NCBI RefSeq assembly: GCF_018320785.1
Contig: NC_054884.1
Location: 18,477,667 to 18,541,666, forward strand
Reading direction: 5' to 3'
From: Cheilinus undulatus
Lineage: Eukaryota > Chordata > Actinopteri > Labriformes > Labridae
DNA length: 64,000 nt
Shown: positions 27,701 to 36,960 of the stretch, piece by piece
Position numbering within the stretch: the stretch's first letter is position 1
Layout: every line of letters begins with the position of its first letter
Made by a program: the position numbers and the translations under genes
Notes under the pieces: model-generated
The model's database searches: none
What the model was told of the DNA's origin: nothing
Seen by the model: the letters and a program-made list of their open reading frames with translations, nothing else

Positions 27701-30700
27701 GCCTTCAGGGCCACCGTAGTTTGTACAGTGGTGGAAAAAAGTTTTAGGACACCCCATGCATTTGTGAAATATTGTGTTAAGAATCACTCAAGTGCAATTA
27801 ATTTTAGTACAGTCACAGCCAAAATACTAAACAAATCCTAAAAAGCCATTAAAAACTTAAAATTGATTTGTTCCATAAAAATACATAAGAAATTTTGAGT
27901 ATTAGGTCATTTTGGTACCAGTGATCTACGAATGAAGTTCGTGCTTTTTATTAAAAGATACAACTTTTGTTGCCATGGTTCGTGTCTATATAAAGCCAGC
28001 ACATTTGAAAGTTCCTCAGAGACAAAAATGGCTAAAACAAGGAACCTAACGCAGGAAACATGCCTGAAGATACTGATTCTCAGCCAAGAAGGGTACAGCT
28101 GCCGCCAGATAGCCAGGAAGTTCAGATGCAGTCCTTCAGCAGTTGGATACACTCGCAGAAATACAGACGAACCAACAGCTTGAAAGACAAACTAAGATCT
28201 GGGCGTCCAAGGGTTTCTTCAGCAAGAAATGACCACATCCTGAGCCGCATGTGCAGGGAAAACTGCCGTATGACATACCAGGAGCTTCAGCAGCAGTGGT
28301 CAAACCAAACTGGTGTACAGTGTTCCACCCTCACTGTACATGGCCGACTTTTAGATCATGGCTTTAGGTCCTACAAGGCTGTCAAGAAGCCCCTGATCAG
28401 CCCCTGAGAGACGTGTTGGTCATCTCACTGTCTGTGAAGGCACACTGAACTCTGCCAAGTATTGTGCCATTCTCAAAACCCACATGCTTCCTTCTGCACG
28501 TGCACTGTTTCGTTGAGGTCAAAACTGGATGTTTCAACAAGATAAAGCCCCTTGCCACACATCCAGGGCCAGTAGAACTTGGCTGCAGGAGCACAGTATC
28601 CAGGTCTTAGAGAGGCCAGCTCAATTCCCGGACATGAGCCCTATTGAAAATCTGTGGTGGATTCTCAAAAGGTCTGTTTCAAAGCGTAAACCAAAGAATT
28701 TAGATGAATTAAAAGCAGTAATTCAAGAAGAATGGGACAAGATTACCCCTCAACAGTGTGAAAGGCTTGTGGGGAACATGCCAGCCAGGATTAGAGCTCT
28801 ACTGCGTGCTAATGGCAGGACTACTAAATATTAATTTGATGATGCAATGGTTTATTTATGTTTTGTTCAGTTTTGAACACATTCTCTATTATTTGTTGAC
28901 TTTGATACCGACAATGTTGAGAACTGACAGATTGAAACTGTCAAGAATTTAGTTTTGTTTGTGTTTTTTGTAAACAATAAACAAAAAGTATATCATTTGT
29001 ATTTGTTTGTGTCTGTCTAATGCAGCCACACCTTTTGAAACACAAAAAAAAAAATTTTCCACAAATATTCCGTGATAACATTTGAGATTGTGTAAAATTT
29101 TAAGGGTGTCCTAAAACTTTTTTTCCACCACTGTATGTCTTTTTTCCTCTGATACATAAAATCAGCATTTAAAAACTGCATTTTGTGTTTACTTAGTTTA
29201 TCTTTGTCTGATACTAAAATTTGCATGTGCAAATAGCAAAATATGTTACAAAAAAAGATAAGCCAGGAAAGGGGAAAATTCTTTTTCATTGCACTGTAGG
29301 TCAAACCTTGCTGTGCCTCAGACTTATTAAAGTCTTGTTTTTTCACTTTCATTTCCTCTTTGTTTATTGTGTGTTAGGTCATCAGTGGTTAAAGTTGGCA
29401 TTGATGAACTTCTAGATGTCACCGTCACAGTAACAAACAGGGGAGAAGACTCCTACAATACTCGTGTCATTCTTACATATCCAGCTGGGCTTTCCTACAG
29501 GAAGATTGCACCTCAGCAGGTGAGGCATCCAGTCTATGGTTTCATCTTTATCAAAGTTTCTCTTGGTTCACACAGAGAAACAAGTTGTTTTGTTGATTTC
29601 TATTTTAACATTTATTTTCAATGTAGGGGAGAATTGAGTGCAATTCTTTGGACAGTGAGACTGGATTATCACGAGGAACGACAGACTGCACTATCAACCA
29701 GCCCATCCTCAGGACTGGTGCTACGGTTAGTTTCTCTGTGGGAGAGAGGATTTTATCTACCTGCTGCAAAAAGAGGAAGAAGTCTAACGACTCTCACTGA
29801 TTTCCTTTTAGGCTGTGGTCATCATCTCCTATGGGATTGACAGCAACAGTCAACTTAACAACAACATATTTTTCACTGCAAATGTGACAAGGTACAAGAA
29901 ATTTATAATCCTGTTTGTTTGTGTTAATAACTCCTTTTGCTATCTGAATGTATGCTTTGACATCTCTTTAAGTGGGAATCAGGACCACTCTGACTCTAGT
30001 GAACTCTACGCAAGGAGAGACATTGATGTGAAATACAGCATTTTTGCTACGATACAGAGGTTTGTGTTATTTGATGTCAAATTACCAGAAAAGATATCGA
30101 TTCATCAAATCAGACCTTTGATTACTTAATATTTAAATTTTCTTTTTTAGCTCCCTCAGCTACAACAATTTCTCCTATGGAAAAAATGACTTGCAGAAAC
30201 CAGTCCAGCAATCCATTTTGGTAAATCTCAGAATACCAACAATAATTTAAAGAATCAAAATCTCTATTCAGACTAAAGCGCTTTACCTGGATAGAACTGA
30301 AACACTTTTATTTTTCTCCTCCTCTCTACAAGGTTGCAAATGATGTCCGAGCTCTGAATTTCACTGTCGTGATTAAGGTGCCAGTGAAGCTTGGAGAAAA
30401 AGACATCTGGGTTGATTCAAGTAGTTTTCAGGTAAAGTTGGAATTTACTGTAACCCTGAACTGTCCTAATTTCTGGGTGCTGGTTTAGTTATGGTGGGAG
30501 CAGCAGTCCTCATACCAGTCACAGATATGATCCTGATCCTGCTGCACGTTTGATGCATGTTTCCCTCCACTCACATTGTTACTGTCCCTCTTCAGCTGTC
30601 CTACCAAAATAAAAGCCAAAGCCCCCAAAACTTCTTTAAACAAGACTAGGTTAGTATATGGCTGATGCCAACTGTCTGAGATGTCTGTAGTAATGCCAGA

Positions 30701-33700
30701 CAGGGGAGAGGAGTAGCTCCACCTACTACCCCAAACAAGGTATCCACAGCACTATAGATAGAGCATTAACCTGACACACCAGATAGACCTTGTCCACTGT
30801 GTGAATATATTTCACATTCATCTGGGAAAGCTCCCATAGGAAGCATTTTGGAAGGGCAGGACTTTTCAAAAAATCGTCAGAAAGGTGATTGGAAGAACAT
30901 TCTGTCTGTCACATTCATGACTGGCCAATCAGAGCGACAACACAAGATGACAATCTGAGCATGAGCTGACAGGCTACCACTGCCTTAGATTTTCAACGGT
31001 GGAGTGAGAGATATGCATAAACCTCTCCTCTGCCAAGACAAGCTTTCTGTGAGGCTCTCTGCTCTGGCTTAAAAAGAAATGTAGTCCAGTTACGATTAAA
31101 CTCACGGTTTCCTACAGCTACATCCAAGCTAACAGCTACAGAGGCAATAGCCATTGGATACACCAGCAAACCCCTGTAACGATTGCAAACCTGTGTCAAA
31201 GCAGACCGAGAGAAGAGTGAAAACATCTTTCCTGTCACAAAAAGCTTTCAGTGTTGCTCTCTACCTTTGTTTTAATAAAGACATGTTGTCCAGTTCTGAC
31301 AAAACCACCGCTGTGGCAAAGTCCGAGCTTATCACTCCACTAGCAGCCATTGTATGAATCCATTCATTTAACAACTAACCCTTTCCCCCCAACTATCACA
31401 TACTCATGCTGCAGTAGGTCGGCAGAAGAGCAAAAACCTCTTTCACATCATGAAAAGCTCTGAGTATTGTTTTTGTTCTTTATGTCACACAGAAACATGG
31501 TCCAGTTGTAGTAAAACTAATGCTTAAAGCTACATCAGAGGAAACCACCACACTGGCAGCAGCCATTACAATCAGCTTTGAGTACAACTAAACCCCGCCC
31601 ATTGTGCAACTCTGTATGCATGACTCTGAAATATAGTCACTCACTCGGTTACCCAGTCACTCAGTCAGTCAGGCAGTCACATAAAGACCCATGTGTAAAA
31701 AGTCTGATTTTAGCTTTACAAAAACAATAACAAAATGTTTCCCCTGCTTCACAGCCAGACAAACTGATGTTGATGAAAATTAAGAAGATGATATTTAAAT
31801 GGATCATTTGTGTTTCAGATCCAAGAGTGCCAAAGAGAAAAAGATGAGGAACCTAAAGTCACAGATTTTGTCGAACAAATAAAGAAAACTAAGATAGTGG
31901 TAAGTATGCCTCTACCTTCTGGGAGAAAAATGTAGCCATCATGTTCAGCAGAGTTTTTCATTTTAGTAAGGAGGGACATAAAGTGGAAGTGTTTCACCTC
32001 ATTGGATGCATTCTGAGTTAACGGGATCGGATTATGAGATTCACAATTATCACATGAAAAACAACAGGTACCCAGACTTTACAGGAATAAGTAGATTTTT
32101 TTGCATGAAAATGTCTACATCAAGTAAAATAGACTCCTCCTGTGATTTTTACAATTTAAACCAGAAGTTACAGTGTTACACTGTCATTTAGCAAACGCTT
32201 TTGCCCAAAGCAAAGTACATATGAGAGTAAGCAAAGGTCTAGACAAGAGGAAACGTCAGTAAGTGCCATAAATGCTTCAAGTCCAATCAAACACAGGTTC
32301 TGCCATGCAGTGTAAGAGGCAGTGCACATGGTGTAGACTTTTTTGTCACACATATCAGCTAAGAAACAACAAATCATTAATGTGAGACCACTTTTCATCA
32401 TCATCAATTACATTGTCTACACACCAACATTACACAAAAGTACCAAGAGCTGACCATCGAGGGCCAACAGAGGAGGAGAGTTCTGCTAATGACTTAGGGC
32501 CCTCAAGTGATGGAAATACCAGGCGCCTTTCACTGGCTAGTGGGCAAGGAGTGGATACCTGGATGAGGGATTCCAGGTCAACAGGAGCAATTTTACTTAC
32601 TGTTTGTAAGCAATGATTATAATAAGTTTAATAATAATAAGTTTATTTTTATAGCACCTTTAAAGAACAGCGAGGTCACAAAGTGCTTTACAAAAAGGTA
32701 AAAGAAACACAAGCAATTAATGCAAAGGTACAATAAGAGAATACACAGTACACAAAACAGATTAAGCAAAGGCCAGACCAAACAAGTAGGTCTTAAGTTG
32801 CTTTTTAAAAGAATCAACTGTTTCTGCTGATCTTAAATTCAATGGAAGTGAGTTCCAAAGAGTTGGAGCAATGACCTTGAATGCACAGTCACCTTTAGTT
32901 TTTAGTCTGGAGTGTGGAACAACCAGCAGACCCTGATCAGAGGACCGAAGAGTCCTGCTGGGATTGTAAGGTTTTAGGAGCTCCATAATATAGGTTGGTG
33001 CCTGACCATGCAGGGCTTTAAAAGTAAACACAAGAATCTTAAAATGTATTCTGAAGTGTATGGGAAGCCAGTGGAGAGAATACAGAATTGGTGTGATGTG
33101 TGACCTTTTTGAAGACTTGGTAAGTAGTCTGGCTGCAGCGTTTTGTACTAATTGTAGACGATTTATAGATGTTTTACTAAGACAGGTGAAAAGTGAGTTG
33201 CAGTAGTCTAAACGGGAGGAAATGAAAGTGTGAATAACCATCTCCATCTGAGCTGTAGAAACAATGTGTCTGAGTTGTGCGATATTTCTTAGTTGGAAAA
33301 AACAAGAACGGACCAGATTATTGACATGTTGATCTAGAGATAGAGAGTGGCTAAATGAAACACCAAGATTACGAAGAACAGGTTTTACATAAGTAGACAG
33401 GGTACCAAGTTCCTCCAAAATCCCTGGCACTAAACCATCTGGGGCCGAGACAAGGACCTCTGTTTTGTCAGCATTTAGCTGTAGATAATTGTCTGACATC
33501 CAGTCTTTAATGGCACTCAAACAACTGAGTAAAACCGACACTTTAGTGTAATTTTGAGGTGTAAAAGATATATGAAGCTGGATGTCATCTGCATAACAAT
33601 GATAAGATATGTCTTTAAAACTGTTGATTAAGTGGCTGAGTGGGAGCAGGTACAAGGAAAATAATGTTGGGCCAAGGACTGAACCTTGGGGAACTCCACA

Positions 33701-36700
33701 GACCAGGGGGGAATTTGAAGAGCTGTGGCTGTTAACAGTGACTGAGAATGTTCTCTGAGAATGTAAGAGGAAAACCAATCAATGGCTGAGCCAGAAATGC
33801 CCACCCACTGCTTCAGCCTATCAACTAAAATAATATGATCCACAGTGTCAAAGGCTGCACTGAGATCCAATAAAACCAACACAGAACATTTACCTTCATC
33901 ACAGCTGATCAGGAGGTCATTAAAAACTCTAAGAAGGGCTGATTCGGTTGAATGGGACTGACGAAAACCAGACTGAAACTTATCCAGGATGTTATGAGTG
34001 TCCAAGGCAGCTGTAAGTTGTTTGGCAACCACTTTTTCTAGAATTTTAGAAATAAAGGGTAGTTTTGAAATGGGCCTATAGTTTTGGGGCAGACAGGGGT
34101 CCAGGTTTGTTTTTTTGAGAAGTGGTTGAATGGCTGCATGTTTAAAATATGAAGGAACGTGACCAGATTCTAATGATTTATTGACAATTGAAAGAATGTA
34201 TGGGCCAATGGAATCTATTGCAGATTTTAGTAGCTGGGTGGGCAATATATCAAAGGGACTAGAGGAAATTTTCATAGTTCTTATCAGATTCTTTAGATCT
34301 TGTAGGGAGATGGGAGAGAACTTGTCCAGGATTGTTTGGTGAGGTGGGCAGGGAACAGCAGAAGAAAAAGATGGAGTGATTTGTGCTTGGATGTCATTGA
34401 TCTTGCTAACAAAAAAGGAAAGAAATCTTTCACACTCATCATCAGAGGAAATTGGGGGGGTGGGTGATGGAGAAGAGACAACATTATTAATAGTTTCAAA
34501 CAGGACTCTAGGATTATGTCTGTTCTGTGTTACAAGATTTGCAAAATACTTATCTCTGGCATCCTTAACCATATTATTAAATTCAGTTAAAAGCTCTTTT
34601 AGATGCTCTATAAACTCTATACAGCTGATAAAAAGAATTGAATCGCAAAAATACTGAGATTGAAAAAATTTAATCAGGAATGATTTTATGTTTTATCCAT
34701 TTTTCAGAAATCCATTTGTCAGCCATTATTATCAAATATTAGACATGTTAAACCCGTATTCGTCAGTCCATTCTTGATTTTTTTTTCTTCTTTTAAATGT
34801 TGTTTTCTGTGGTAACTTTTGATAACATGTTTTGGGAATGCAGTTTTCCTGTTTGGGTTTTTCACTTATCACTACACAACAAATCAGCATCAAACCCAGA
34901 GACAGACAACATGACAGCCACAGAAATATTCAGCTAAAATATCTCAGTCGCCCCCTTGTGACTGGCTGTGATATAGGGACTGATCTCACTATTAGAGCCT
35001 AAAAATTACATACATTTGAAAGAAAATGAAAATATTTCAACAAAATTATTTTAATAAGACTATTTCAAAATGTATTTTGTTTATTTGGAAATTCCAACCC
35101 CAGAGTGCCTGTTTCCGATTCAGATTGTGGGCACAGTTAGCAGGCACGAGTTTATTTAAGCCAGCTGGATATTGATCTGTGGTTGCATTGTGCAACTCAG
35201 GCCTACCCAGAGAAATGGACAGGCCTCTGAAAGCCCAGTAAGCTTGGCCCTACATCACCTTTTTTATTTTTCAGTGTTTGCAAATAGGTTAGCATTTGCA
35301 ATCAGTGCACCCTTTTTGTATATGATTAAATAAACACACAAATTGCTTTAAGAGAAAGGAAAGTAGTTTGCAATCAATAACAAATACAATATGTAATGGT
35401 GAATATTTAGGTGTTGTGGTAAATTTGGCTAGCAGTGCTTGAATTAGTGACAGGCCAAGTTATACACACCTCTATGGGCCTCCTCTTTCGGTTGGACCAC
35501 AGAGTACCAGCTCCCCTCACACATACTCATAGAACCAGGGTTATGCTCAGATTTTGCTTATAAGACTTTCCATGCATGAGAATGTCTCTGCTTTTCTTGT
35601 TTTCATCACAACAGGACTGCTCTGTAGCCAAATGTGGTGTGTTTAAGTGCAGAACGTTCATGGTAGGACTGGAGAAGAAAAAGTATCAAATCTCTGCCAA
35701 CCTCAGCTCTGGATGGATAGAACAGGTGAACCATGTGTTTACATTATGAATTCATTCGAACATTTTTGATTAAAGTTGGTCATGAGTGGTGGAACATCAT
35801 ATTCACTAACCATCTTATTGTTCAGATCGGCCTTGAATCTGCCAAATTCATCTTGACTAGCACAGCCACTCTGGATTACGACAAAGACCAGTACATCTTC
35901 ATTTCAACAGGGTCAAATAACAACCCCCCTATCAGAAAGGTAAGGCCACAATGATTCACTTATTCATGCTGTTGAAAAAGAGTTTGGATTTGATCCACAT
36001 CCTGTCTTTTCTTCCAACAGATCGAGGCAGAGGTAGAGGTGTATCCTGAACCTGACTTCACCAAAGAGATTGTGGGAGGGTCTGTGGGAGGACTGGTTCT
36101 ACTGGCTTTGATCACTGCTGGCCTGTATAAGGTGGGACACTAAACACACATGCACTTTCCTTTTTAGAGCAAAGTATTTTTTAAGCATGTGACTGTTGGG
36201 GCTTTCTCTTATCCACCTTATTTTCCCAGCCCCCATGATACCTTGCATGATTTGCATTACTTCCATTGCCTCTTGTCTCTGAATATGAAACAAATCCTGA
36301 TTATGAGTGTGATTTTTTTTTTTTTTTAGGTTGAACAGTATTATTTTTGTCTATATGATGCATTGATTTGTTGGCATTTAATTTTTTTCATTGCCTAAAA
36401 AATTGTATGAAACTCTTTGGTAAGCATTCTGCTTAGAATCCAAATGAAATAACTTTCTTTCTTCAATATGTAATATCTGATTCAGGCCCACAAATTCAAA
36501 GACCAGAAGATACAAAAAACAGTCAGACTGGGAGCGCAGCTCTATTACACCACTGTTAAAGGCACAAATTTGGCACAACATGAACTCTGAAAGCACATTT
36601 TAGGAAATCACAGCTCCTGCGCATGGTATAAATTAGTCAAGTACCTGATTTTTAGAAAAGACTTATATTGAACCTGCCACCATGGGTGGTTGGCCACTAT

Positions 36701-36960
36701 GGCCAGCCACAGGGAGAACCACATTTTTCTACTTCTGCTTTATCACCAGAGGTTTATCAATCACCAGATCAGTATAGCGCCCTAACGAGTAAGGTGGATA
36801 AATGCTTGGGTTTAATTTAATATATATATATTTTTAAATTTTGTTTCTTTTCCACCATCAGGCTGGATTTTTCAAGAGTAAATATCAACAGATGATGAGT
36901 GATGAAGCAGGAGAGGGAGGGAGTCCAGGTGGTGATGAAGGCGCTCCTCCACCAGAATAA
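4070..36960 (+). CDS. itgam-like: Integrin alpha, leukocyte CD11-type with I domain (30 exons)
   Basis: Cell-surface adhesion receptor subunit, expected to pair with a beta-2-type integrin on leukocytes. Exons: 4070-4106, 4961-5063, 5262-5359, 5919-5989, 6154-6268, 14075-14202, 14344-14486, 14927-15077, 15343-15493, 15648-15721, 15843-15963, 17582-17718, 17829-17975, 18063-18278, 18957-19090, 21347-21495, 21593-21747, 21894-22016, 22982-23055, 29378-29519, 29627-29725, 29812-29891, 29973-30059, 30151-30220, 30333-30431, 31819-31899, 35615-35725, 35826-35939, 36021-36131, 36862-36960. All have AG acceptors and GT donors, and phases chain without error into 1,139 residues, the usual CD11 size. 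Domains: signal peptide, FG-GAP propeller interrupted by an I domain, thigh/calf leg, one membrane helix, short tail. I cannot tell which mammalian CD11 it matches (M, X, D or L); fish copies may be co-orthologous to several. Confidence 0.93.
5891..5911. repeat. T homopolymer tract next to integrin exon 4
   Basis: About 21 consecutive T bases end eight bases before the exon 4 acceptor, acting as an extreme polypyrimidine tract. A matching A run of about 30 bases lies at 15724-15751, just after the exon 10 donor. Both are seen directly. Confidence 0.8.
8470..10034. mobile_element. Inner Harbinger/PIF-type element, nested in the outer one
   Basis: The left end is GGGCTCTAATTTC and the right end reads GACAATAGAGCCC, an inverted pair with two mismatches. 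TAC flanks both sides (8467-8469 and 10035-10037), a 3-bp duplication as in PIF/Harbinger. It carries a broken Myb/SANT-like gene on the minus strand (9440-9739), the usual second gene of Harbinger elements. An arginine-rich plus-strand stretch near 9204-9340 may be a remnant of the transposase start, but this is weak. Confidence 0.78.
9440..9739 (-). pseudogene. Harbinger Myb/SANT-like DNA-binding protein, frameshifted fragment
   Basis: The frame starts MDEDSSSSSRRPNFSQEETD, then VLVREVQAS, the pattern of the Myb/SANT-like domain in Harbinger companion proteins. After about 40 codons the match moves to another frame, which reads TAWEGVTNIVSQVCP and then RTAARCKKRFNDVRRRAK, the expected second and third helices. 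One base change near 9622 therefore breaks the gene. The family role is to bind the transposase and the transposon ends. It lies inside the inner Harbinger element, which supports the call. Confidence 0.72.
10901..12126. mobile_element. Interlocked pair of inverted-repeat MITEs
   Basis: Four segments share the end motif TAGCTGGGTTTCCATTA (one mismatch in the first). Segment A (about 10901-11170) is the inverted copy of A' (about 11585-11852). Segment B (about 11236-11495) is the inverted copy of B' (about 11870-12126). The order is A, B, A', B', so the two palindromes overlap rather than nest. No coding frame is supported. Confidence 0.72.
14075..15493 (+). CDS. itgam-like: Integrin alpha exons 6-9: inserted I (von Willebrand A) domain
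   Basis: These four exons encode residues about 142-332, the ligand-binding I domain. The metal-ion-dependent adhesion site is complete: DGSGS at residues 154-158 (DxSxS), the threonine of GGYTHT near 222-224, and the aspartate of ITDGQ at 255. An intact site implies divalent-cation-dependent ligand binding. The domain enters in phase 1 after exon 5, across a 7.8-kb intron crowded with transposons. Confidence 0.94.
15648..19090 (+). CDS. itgam-like: Integrin alpha exons 10-15: remaining beta-propeller (FG-GAP) repeats
   Basis: Recognisable FG-GAP blades: IVGANQWKGG in exon 11, LTIVGAPRY in exon 12, FGAEVCSMNLDRDSYTDLVL in exon 13, FGSSLAVLPDLHRDNFNDLA in exon 14, and SFDQSGDKLPDLAVG in exon 15. 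The DxDxD-like loops suggest calcium-binding blades, with some acidic positions replaced (LDRDSYTD, LHRDNFND). A 30-base A run sits at the donor of exon 10 and may make that junction prone to sequencing error. The blades fit the alpha-chain head that contacts the beta subunit. Confidence 0.92.
16830..17475 (+). pseudogene. Non-LTR retrotransposon fragment (C-terminal ORF2 remnant)
   Basis: Plus-strand frames around 17085-17470 read in turn PLPQVKDFKSLGVLF, VVKRQLSWKAKLYRSIF, HELWVVTERMRSW and FFWSVSGLSLNDRVRSS, recognisable as the region after the reverse transcriptase in fish LINEs. The frame changes more than once, so it is dead. The part before 17045 looks like a related repeat tail. It lies in the integrin intron between exons 11 and 12. 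Confidence 0.6.
18387..18624. mobile_element. 238-bp MITE with TTAA target duplication (piggyBac-like)
   Basis: The ends are perfect inverted repeats of at least 20 bases (AGGGATATTTCAGGATTTTT). TTAA flanks both ends (18383-18386 and 18625-18628), as piggyBac or Kolobok elements give. It is too short to encode a protein. It lies in the integrin intron between exons 14 and 15. Confidence 0.85.
19360..20583. mobile_element. 1.2-kb non-autonomous hAT-type element
   Basis: The ends are TAGGGATGGGTACC and its inverted complement. TTGGGAAG lies directly before (19352-19359) and after (20584-20591), a perfect 8-bp duplication, the hAT hallmark. Inside are repeated GGTACC and CGGTAC sub-motifs near both ends and no transposase. 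It lies in the integrin intron between exons 15 and 16. Confidence 0.85.
21347..35939 (+). CDS. itgam-like: Integrin alpha exons 16-28: thigh and calf (leg) domains
   Basis: Exon 16 opens with RSKPIVMVEAGVTYNP, the usual start of the thigh domain after the propeller. Cysteine-paired beta-sandwich segments follow (CSVPLRNTAQICFSM, FEINCGTDDKCVDDLKVDI). Exon 19 joins exon 20 across a 6.3-kb intron holding the foldback and a Tc1 element. Exon 27 has the calf-2 cysteines (DCSVAKCGVFKC). No stop or frame break was found in any exon. Confidence 0.9.
23640..24255 (+). repeat. 20-bp minisatellite, left arm of the foldback
   Basis: About 30 units of a 20-bp motif close to CACAAAAACATTTCACAAAA, with variants ending in AATA or carrying CCAATCGCAAAATA. 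The unit is purine-rich with CAAAAAC and TTTCAC cores. It ends just before the frame at 24393. The right arm has the inverted equivalent. Confidence 0.9.
24393..24608 (+). CDS. 71-codon frame in the left arm, possible transposase first exon
   Basis: It begins MEEELELIAEYVNKGNTYSV and has helical stretches ending ISIGSLKSRLK, like a helix-turn-helix N-terminus followed by basic residues. I recall similar starts (Met-Glu-Glu, then a YHxxxISxxTLKxRL pattern) in fish integrase-core proteins; this is memory, not a search. A possible splice donor (CCCCCG then GTAGG) at 24547 suggests an exon cut off from its downstream exons. The same frame is mirrored at 26378-26593. It may be only transposon debris. 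Confidence 0.4.
   Translation: MEEELELIAEYVNKGNTYSVILDMLSSYHDIHISIGSLKSRLKCRAKRSTPGRICIPLPPLPKELTIDYQA
26378..26593 (-). CDS. 71-codon frame in the right arm, mirror of 24393-24608
   Basis: It encodes the same 71 residues as the left-arm frame, from MEEELELIAEY to the end, on the opposite strand. Identical protein sequence in both arms means the arms are young or kept alike by conversion. Upstream, the minisatellite is open in this frame, giving a 469-codon apparent frame (26378-27787); I treat that extension as a by-product of the 20-bp repeat. Confidence 0.4.
   Translation of the reverse strand: MEEELELIAEYVNKGNTYSVILDMLSSYHDIHISIGSLKSRLKCRAKRSTPGRICIPLPPLPKELTIDYQA
26735..27665 (-). repeat. 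20-bp minisatellite, right arm of the foldback
   Basis: Inverted equivalent of the left array, about 46 units against about 30 on the left, so the arms differ mainly in copy number. The motif on this strand is close to TTTTGTGAAATGTTTTTGTG. Variants containing GCGATTGG or GCGATCGG recur, which suggests several units have been amplified together. Confidence 0.9.
27726..29133 (+). mobile_element. Tc1/mariner-type element, internally deleted
   Basis: The ends are CAGTGGTGGAAAAAAG and the inverted complement, with TA on both sides (27724-27725 and 29134-29135). At 1,408 bp it is shorter than a full Tc1 element. It starts one base after the foldback's right target duplication, so it inserted at the foldback edge. 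It holds a dead transposase (28028-28834). Confidence 0.9.
28028..28834 (+). pseudogene. Tc1-like transposase, frameshifted with internal loss
   Basis: It opens MAKTRNLTQETCLKIL with an N-terminal helix-turn-helix (SQEGYSCRQIARKF), then moves to another frame (RRTNSLKDKLRSGRPRV), the second HTH linker. The catalytic centre survives late (MFQQDKAPCHTSRASRTWLQ, then SPIENLWWILKR), giving the second aspartate and the final glutamate of the DDE triad. The stretch between about 28407 and 28529 is too short to hold the first catalytic aspartate, so that residue is missing. The element cannot make an active transposase. Confidence 0.82.
30767..31590 (+). mobile_element. MITE family A, diverged copy 3
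   Basis: It begins TAACCTGACACACCAGAT, nearly the start of copy 1, and shares internal phrases such as GGCCAATCAGAG and CCAGTTCTGACAAAA. Inside, a unit of about 210 bp repeats about three times (anchors near 31078, 31283 and 31496). The right end is not clear. It lies in the integrin intron between exons 25 and 26. Confidence 0.6.
32168..32610 (+). repeat. Teleost interspersed repeat fragment
   Basis: The stretch starting TTACACTGTCATTTAGCAAA, with later parts on CAAGTCCAATCAAACA and GGCAGTGCACATGG, is one I recall as a common fish repeat. It codes for nothing I can support. It directly precedes the LINE 3' end. Confidence 0.5.
32622..34605 (-). mobile_element. 5'-truncated non-LTR retrotransposon (LINE)
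   Basis: Minus-strand element of about 2 kb ending in an ATT-rich 3' tail (plus 32622-32660, GTTTAATAATAATAAG). It encodes the reverse transcriptase region and the C-terminal part in two overlapping frames. The 5' end and any first ORF are absent. The sequence suggests an L2/Rex-like clade, by memory only. It lies in the integrin intron between exons 26 and 27. Confidence 0.8.
32762..34572 (-). pseudogene. LINE reverse transcriptase ORF2, frameshifted
   Basis: First frame (34572 down to about 33740): SPFDILPTQLLKSAI, QNYRPISKLPFISKILEKVV, FQSGFRQSHSTESALL, VLLDLSAAFDTVDH, the palm and finger motifs. Second frame (33778 to 32762): GVPQGSVLGPTLFSLYLLPL, YADDIQLHISF (catalytic YADD box), and the C-terminal SLHWLPIHFRIHFKI and WNSLPLNLRSAE. 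The join lies near 33735-33765, where one inserted or deleted base shifts the frame. The catalytic box is intact, so the element was intact until recently. Confidence 0.85.
36021..36960 (+). CDS. itgam-like: Integrin alpha exons 29-30: transmembrane helix and cytoplasmic tail
   Basis: Exon 29 encodes the membrane-proximal segment and a hydrophobic helix (IVGGSVGGLVLLALITAGLY). Exon 30 encodes the tail KAGFFKSKYQQMMSDEAG and ends in a short acidic, proline-containing stretch before TAA at 36958-36960. The near-universal GFFKR motif reads GFFKS here: the arginine that forms the salt bridge with the beta-subunit aspartate is serine. It is not at an exon edge, so a splice error is unlikely. Confidence 0.9.

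Larger units (their letters stand above)
23585..27718. mobile_element. 4.1-kb foldback element with coding exon and minisatellite in each arm
   Basis: The ends are TACGGTGGCCCTGAAGGCC and its exact inverted complement, and identity continues deep into both arms. GTTTGT flanks both sides (23579-23584 and 27719-27724), a perfect 6-bp duplication. The left arm is about 23585-25355, the right arm about 25626-27718, the loop about 270 bp. Each arm holds, from the tip inward, a 20-bp minisatellite, then a 71-codon frame, then non-coding DNA. Ends, duplication and symmetry are seen directly. That it derives from an integrase-type transposon is inference from the frame; I recall 6-bp duplications for the IS3EU group, to be checked. 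Confidence 0.85.

Noticed and set aside
26378-27787. 469-codon protein-coding gene
   Set aside because: Most of the frame is the 20-bp repeat, which is open by period arithmetic. Only the last 71 codons have non-repeat content.
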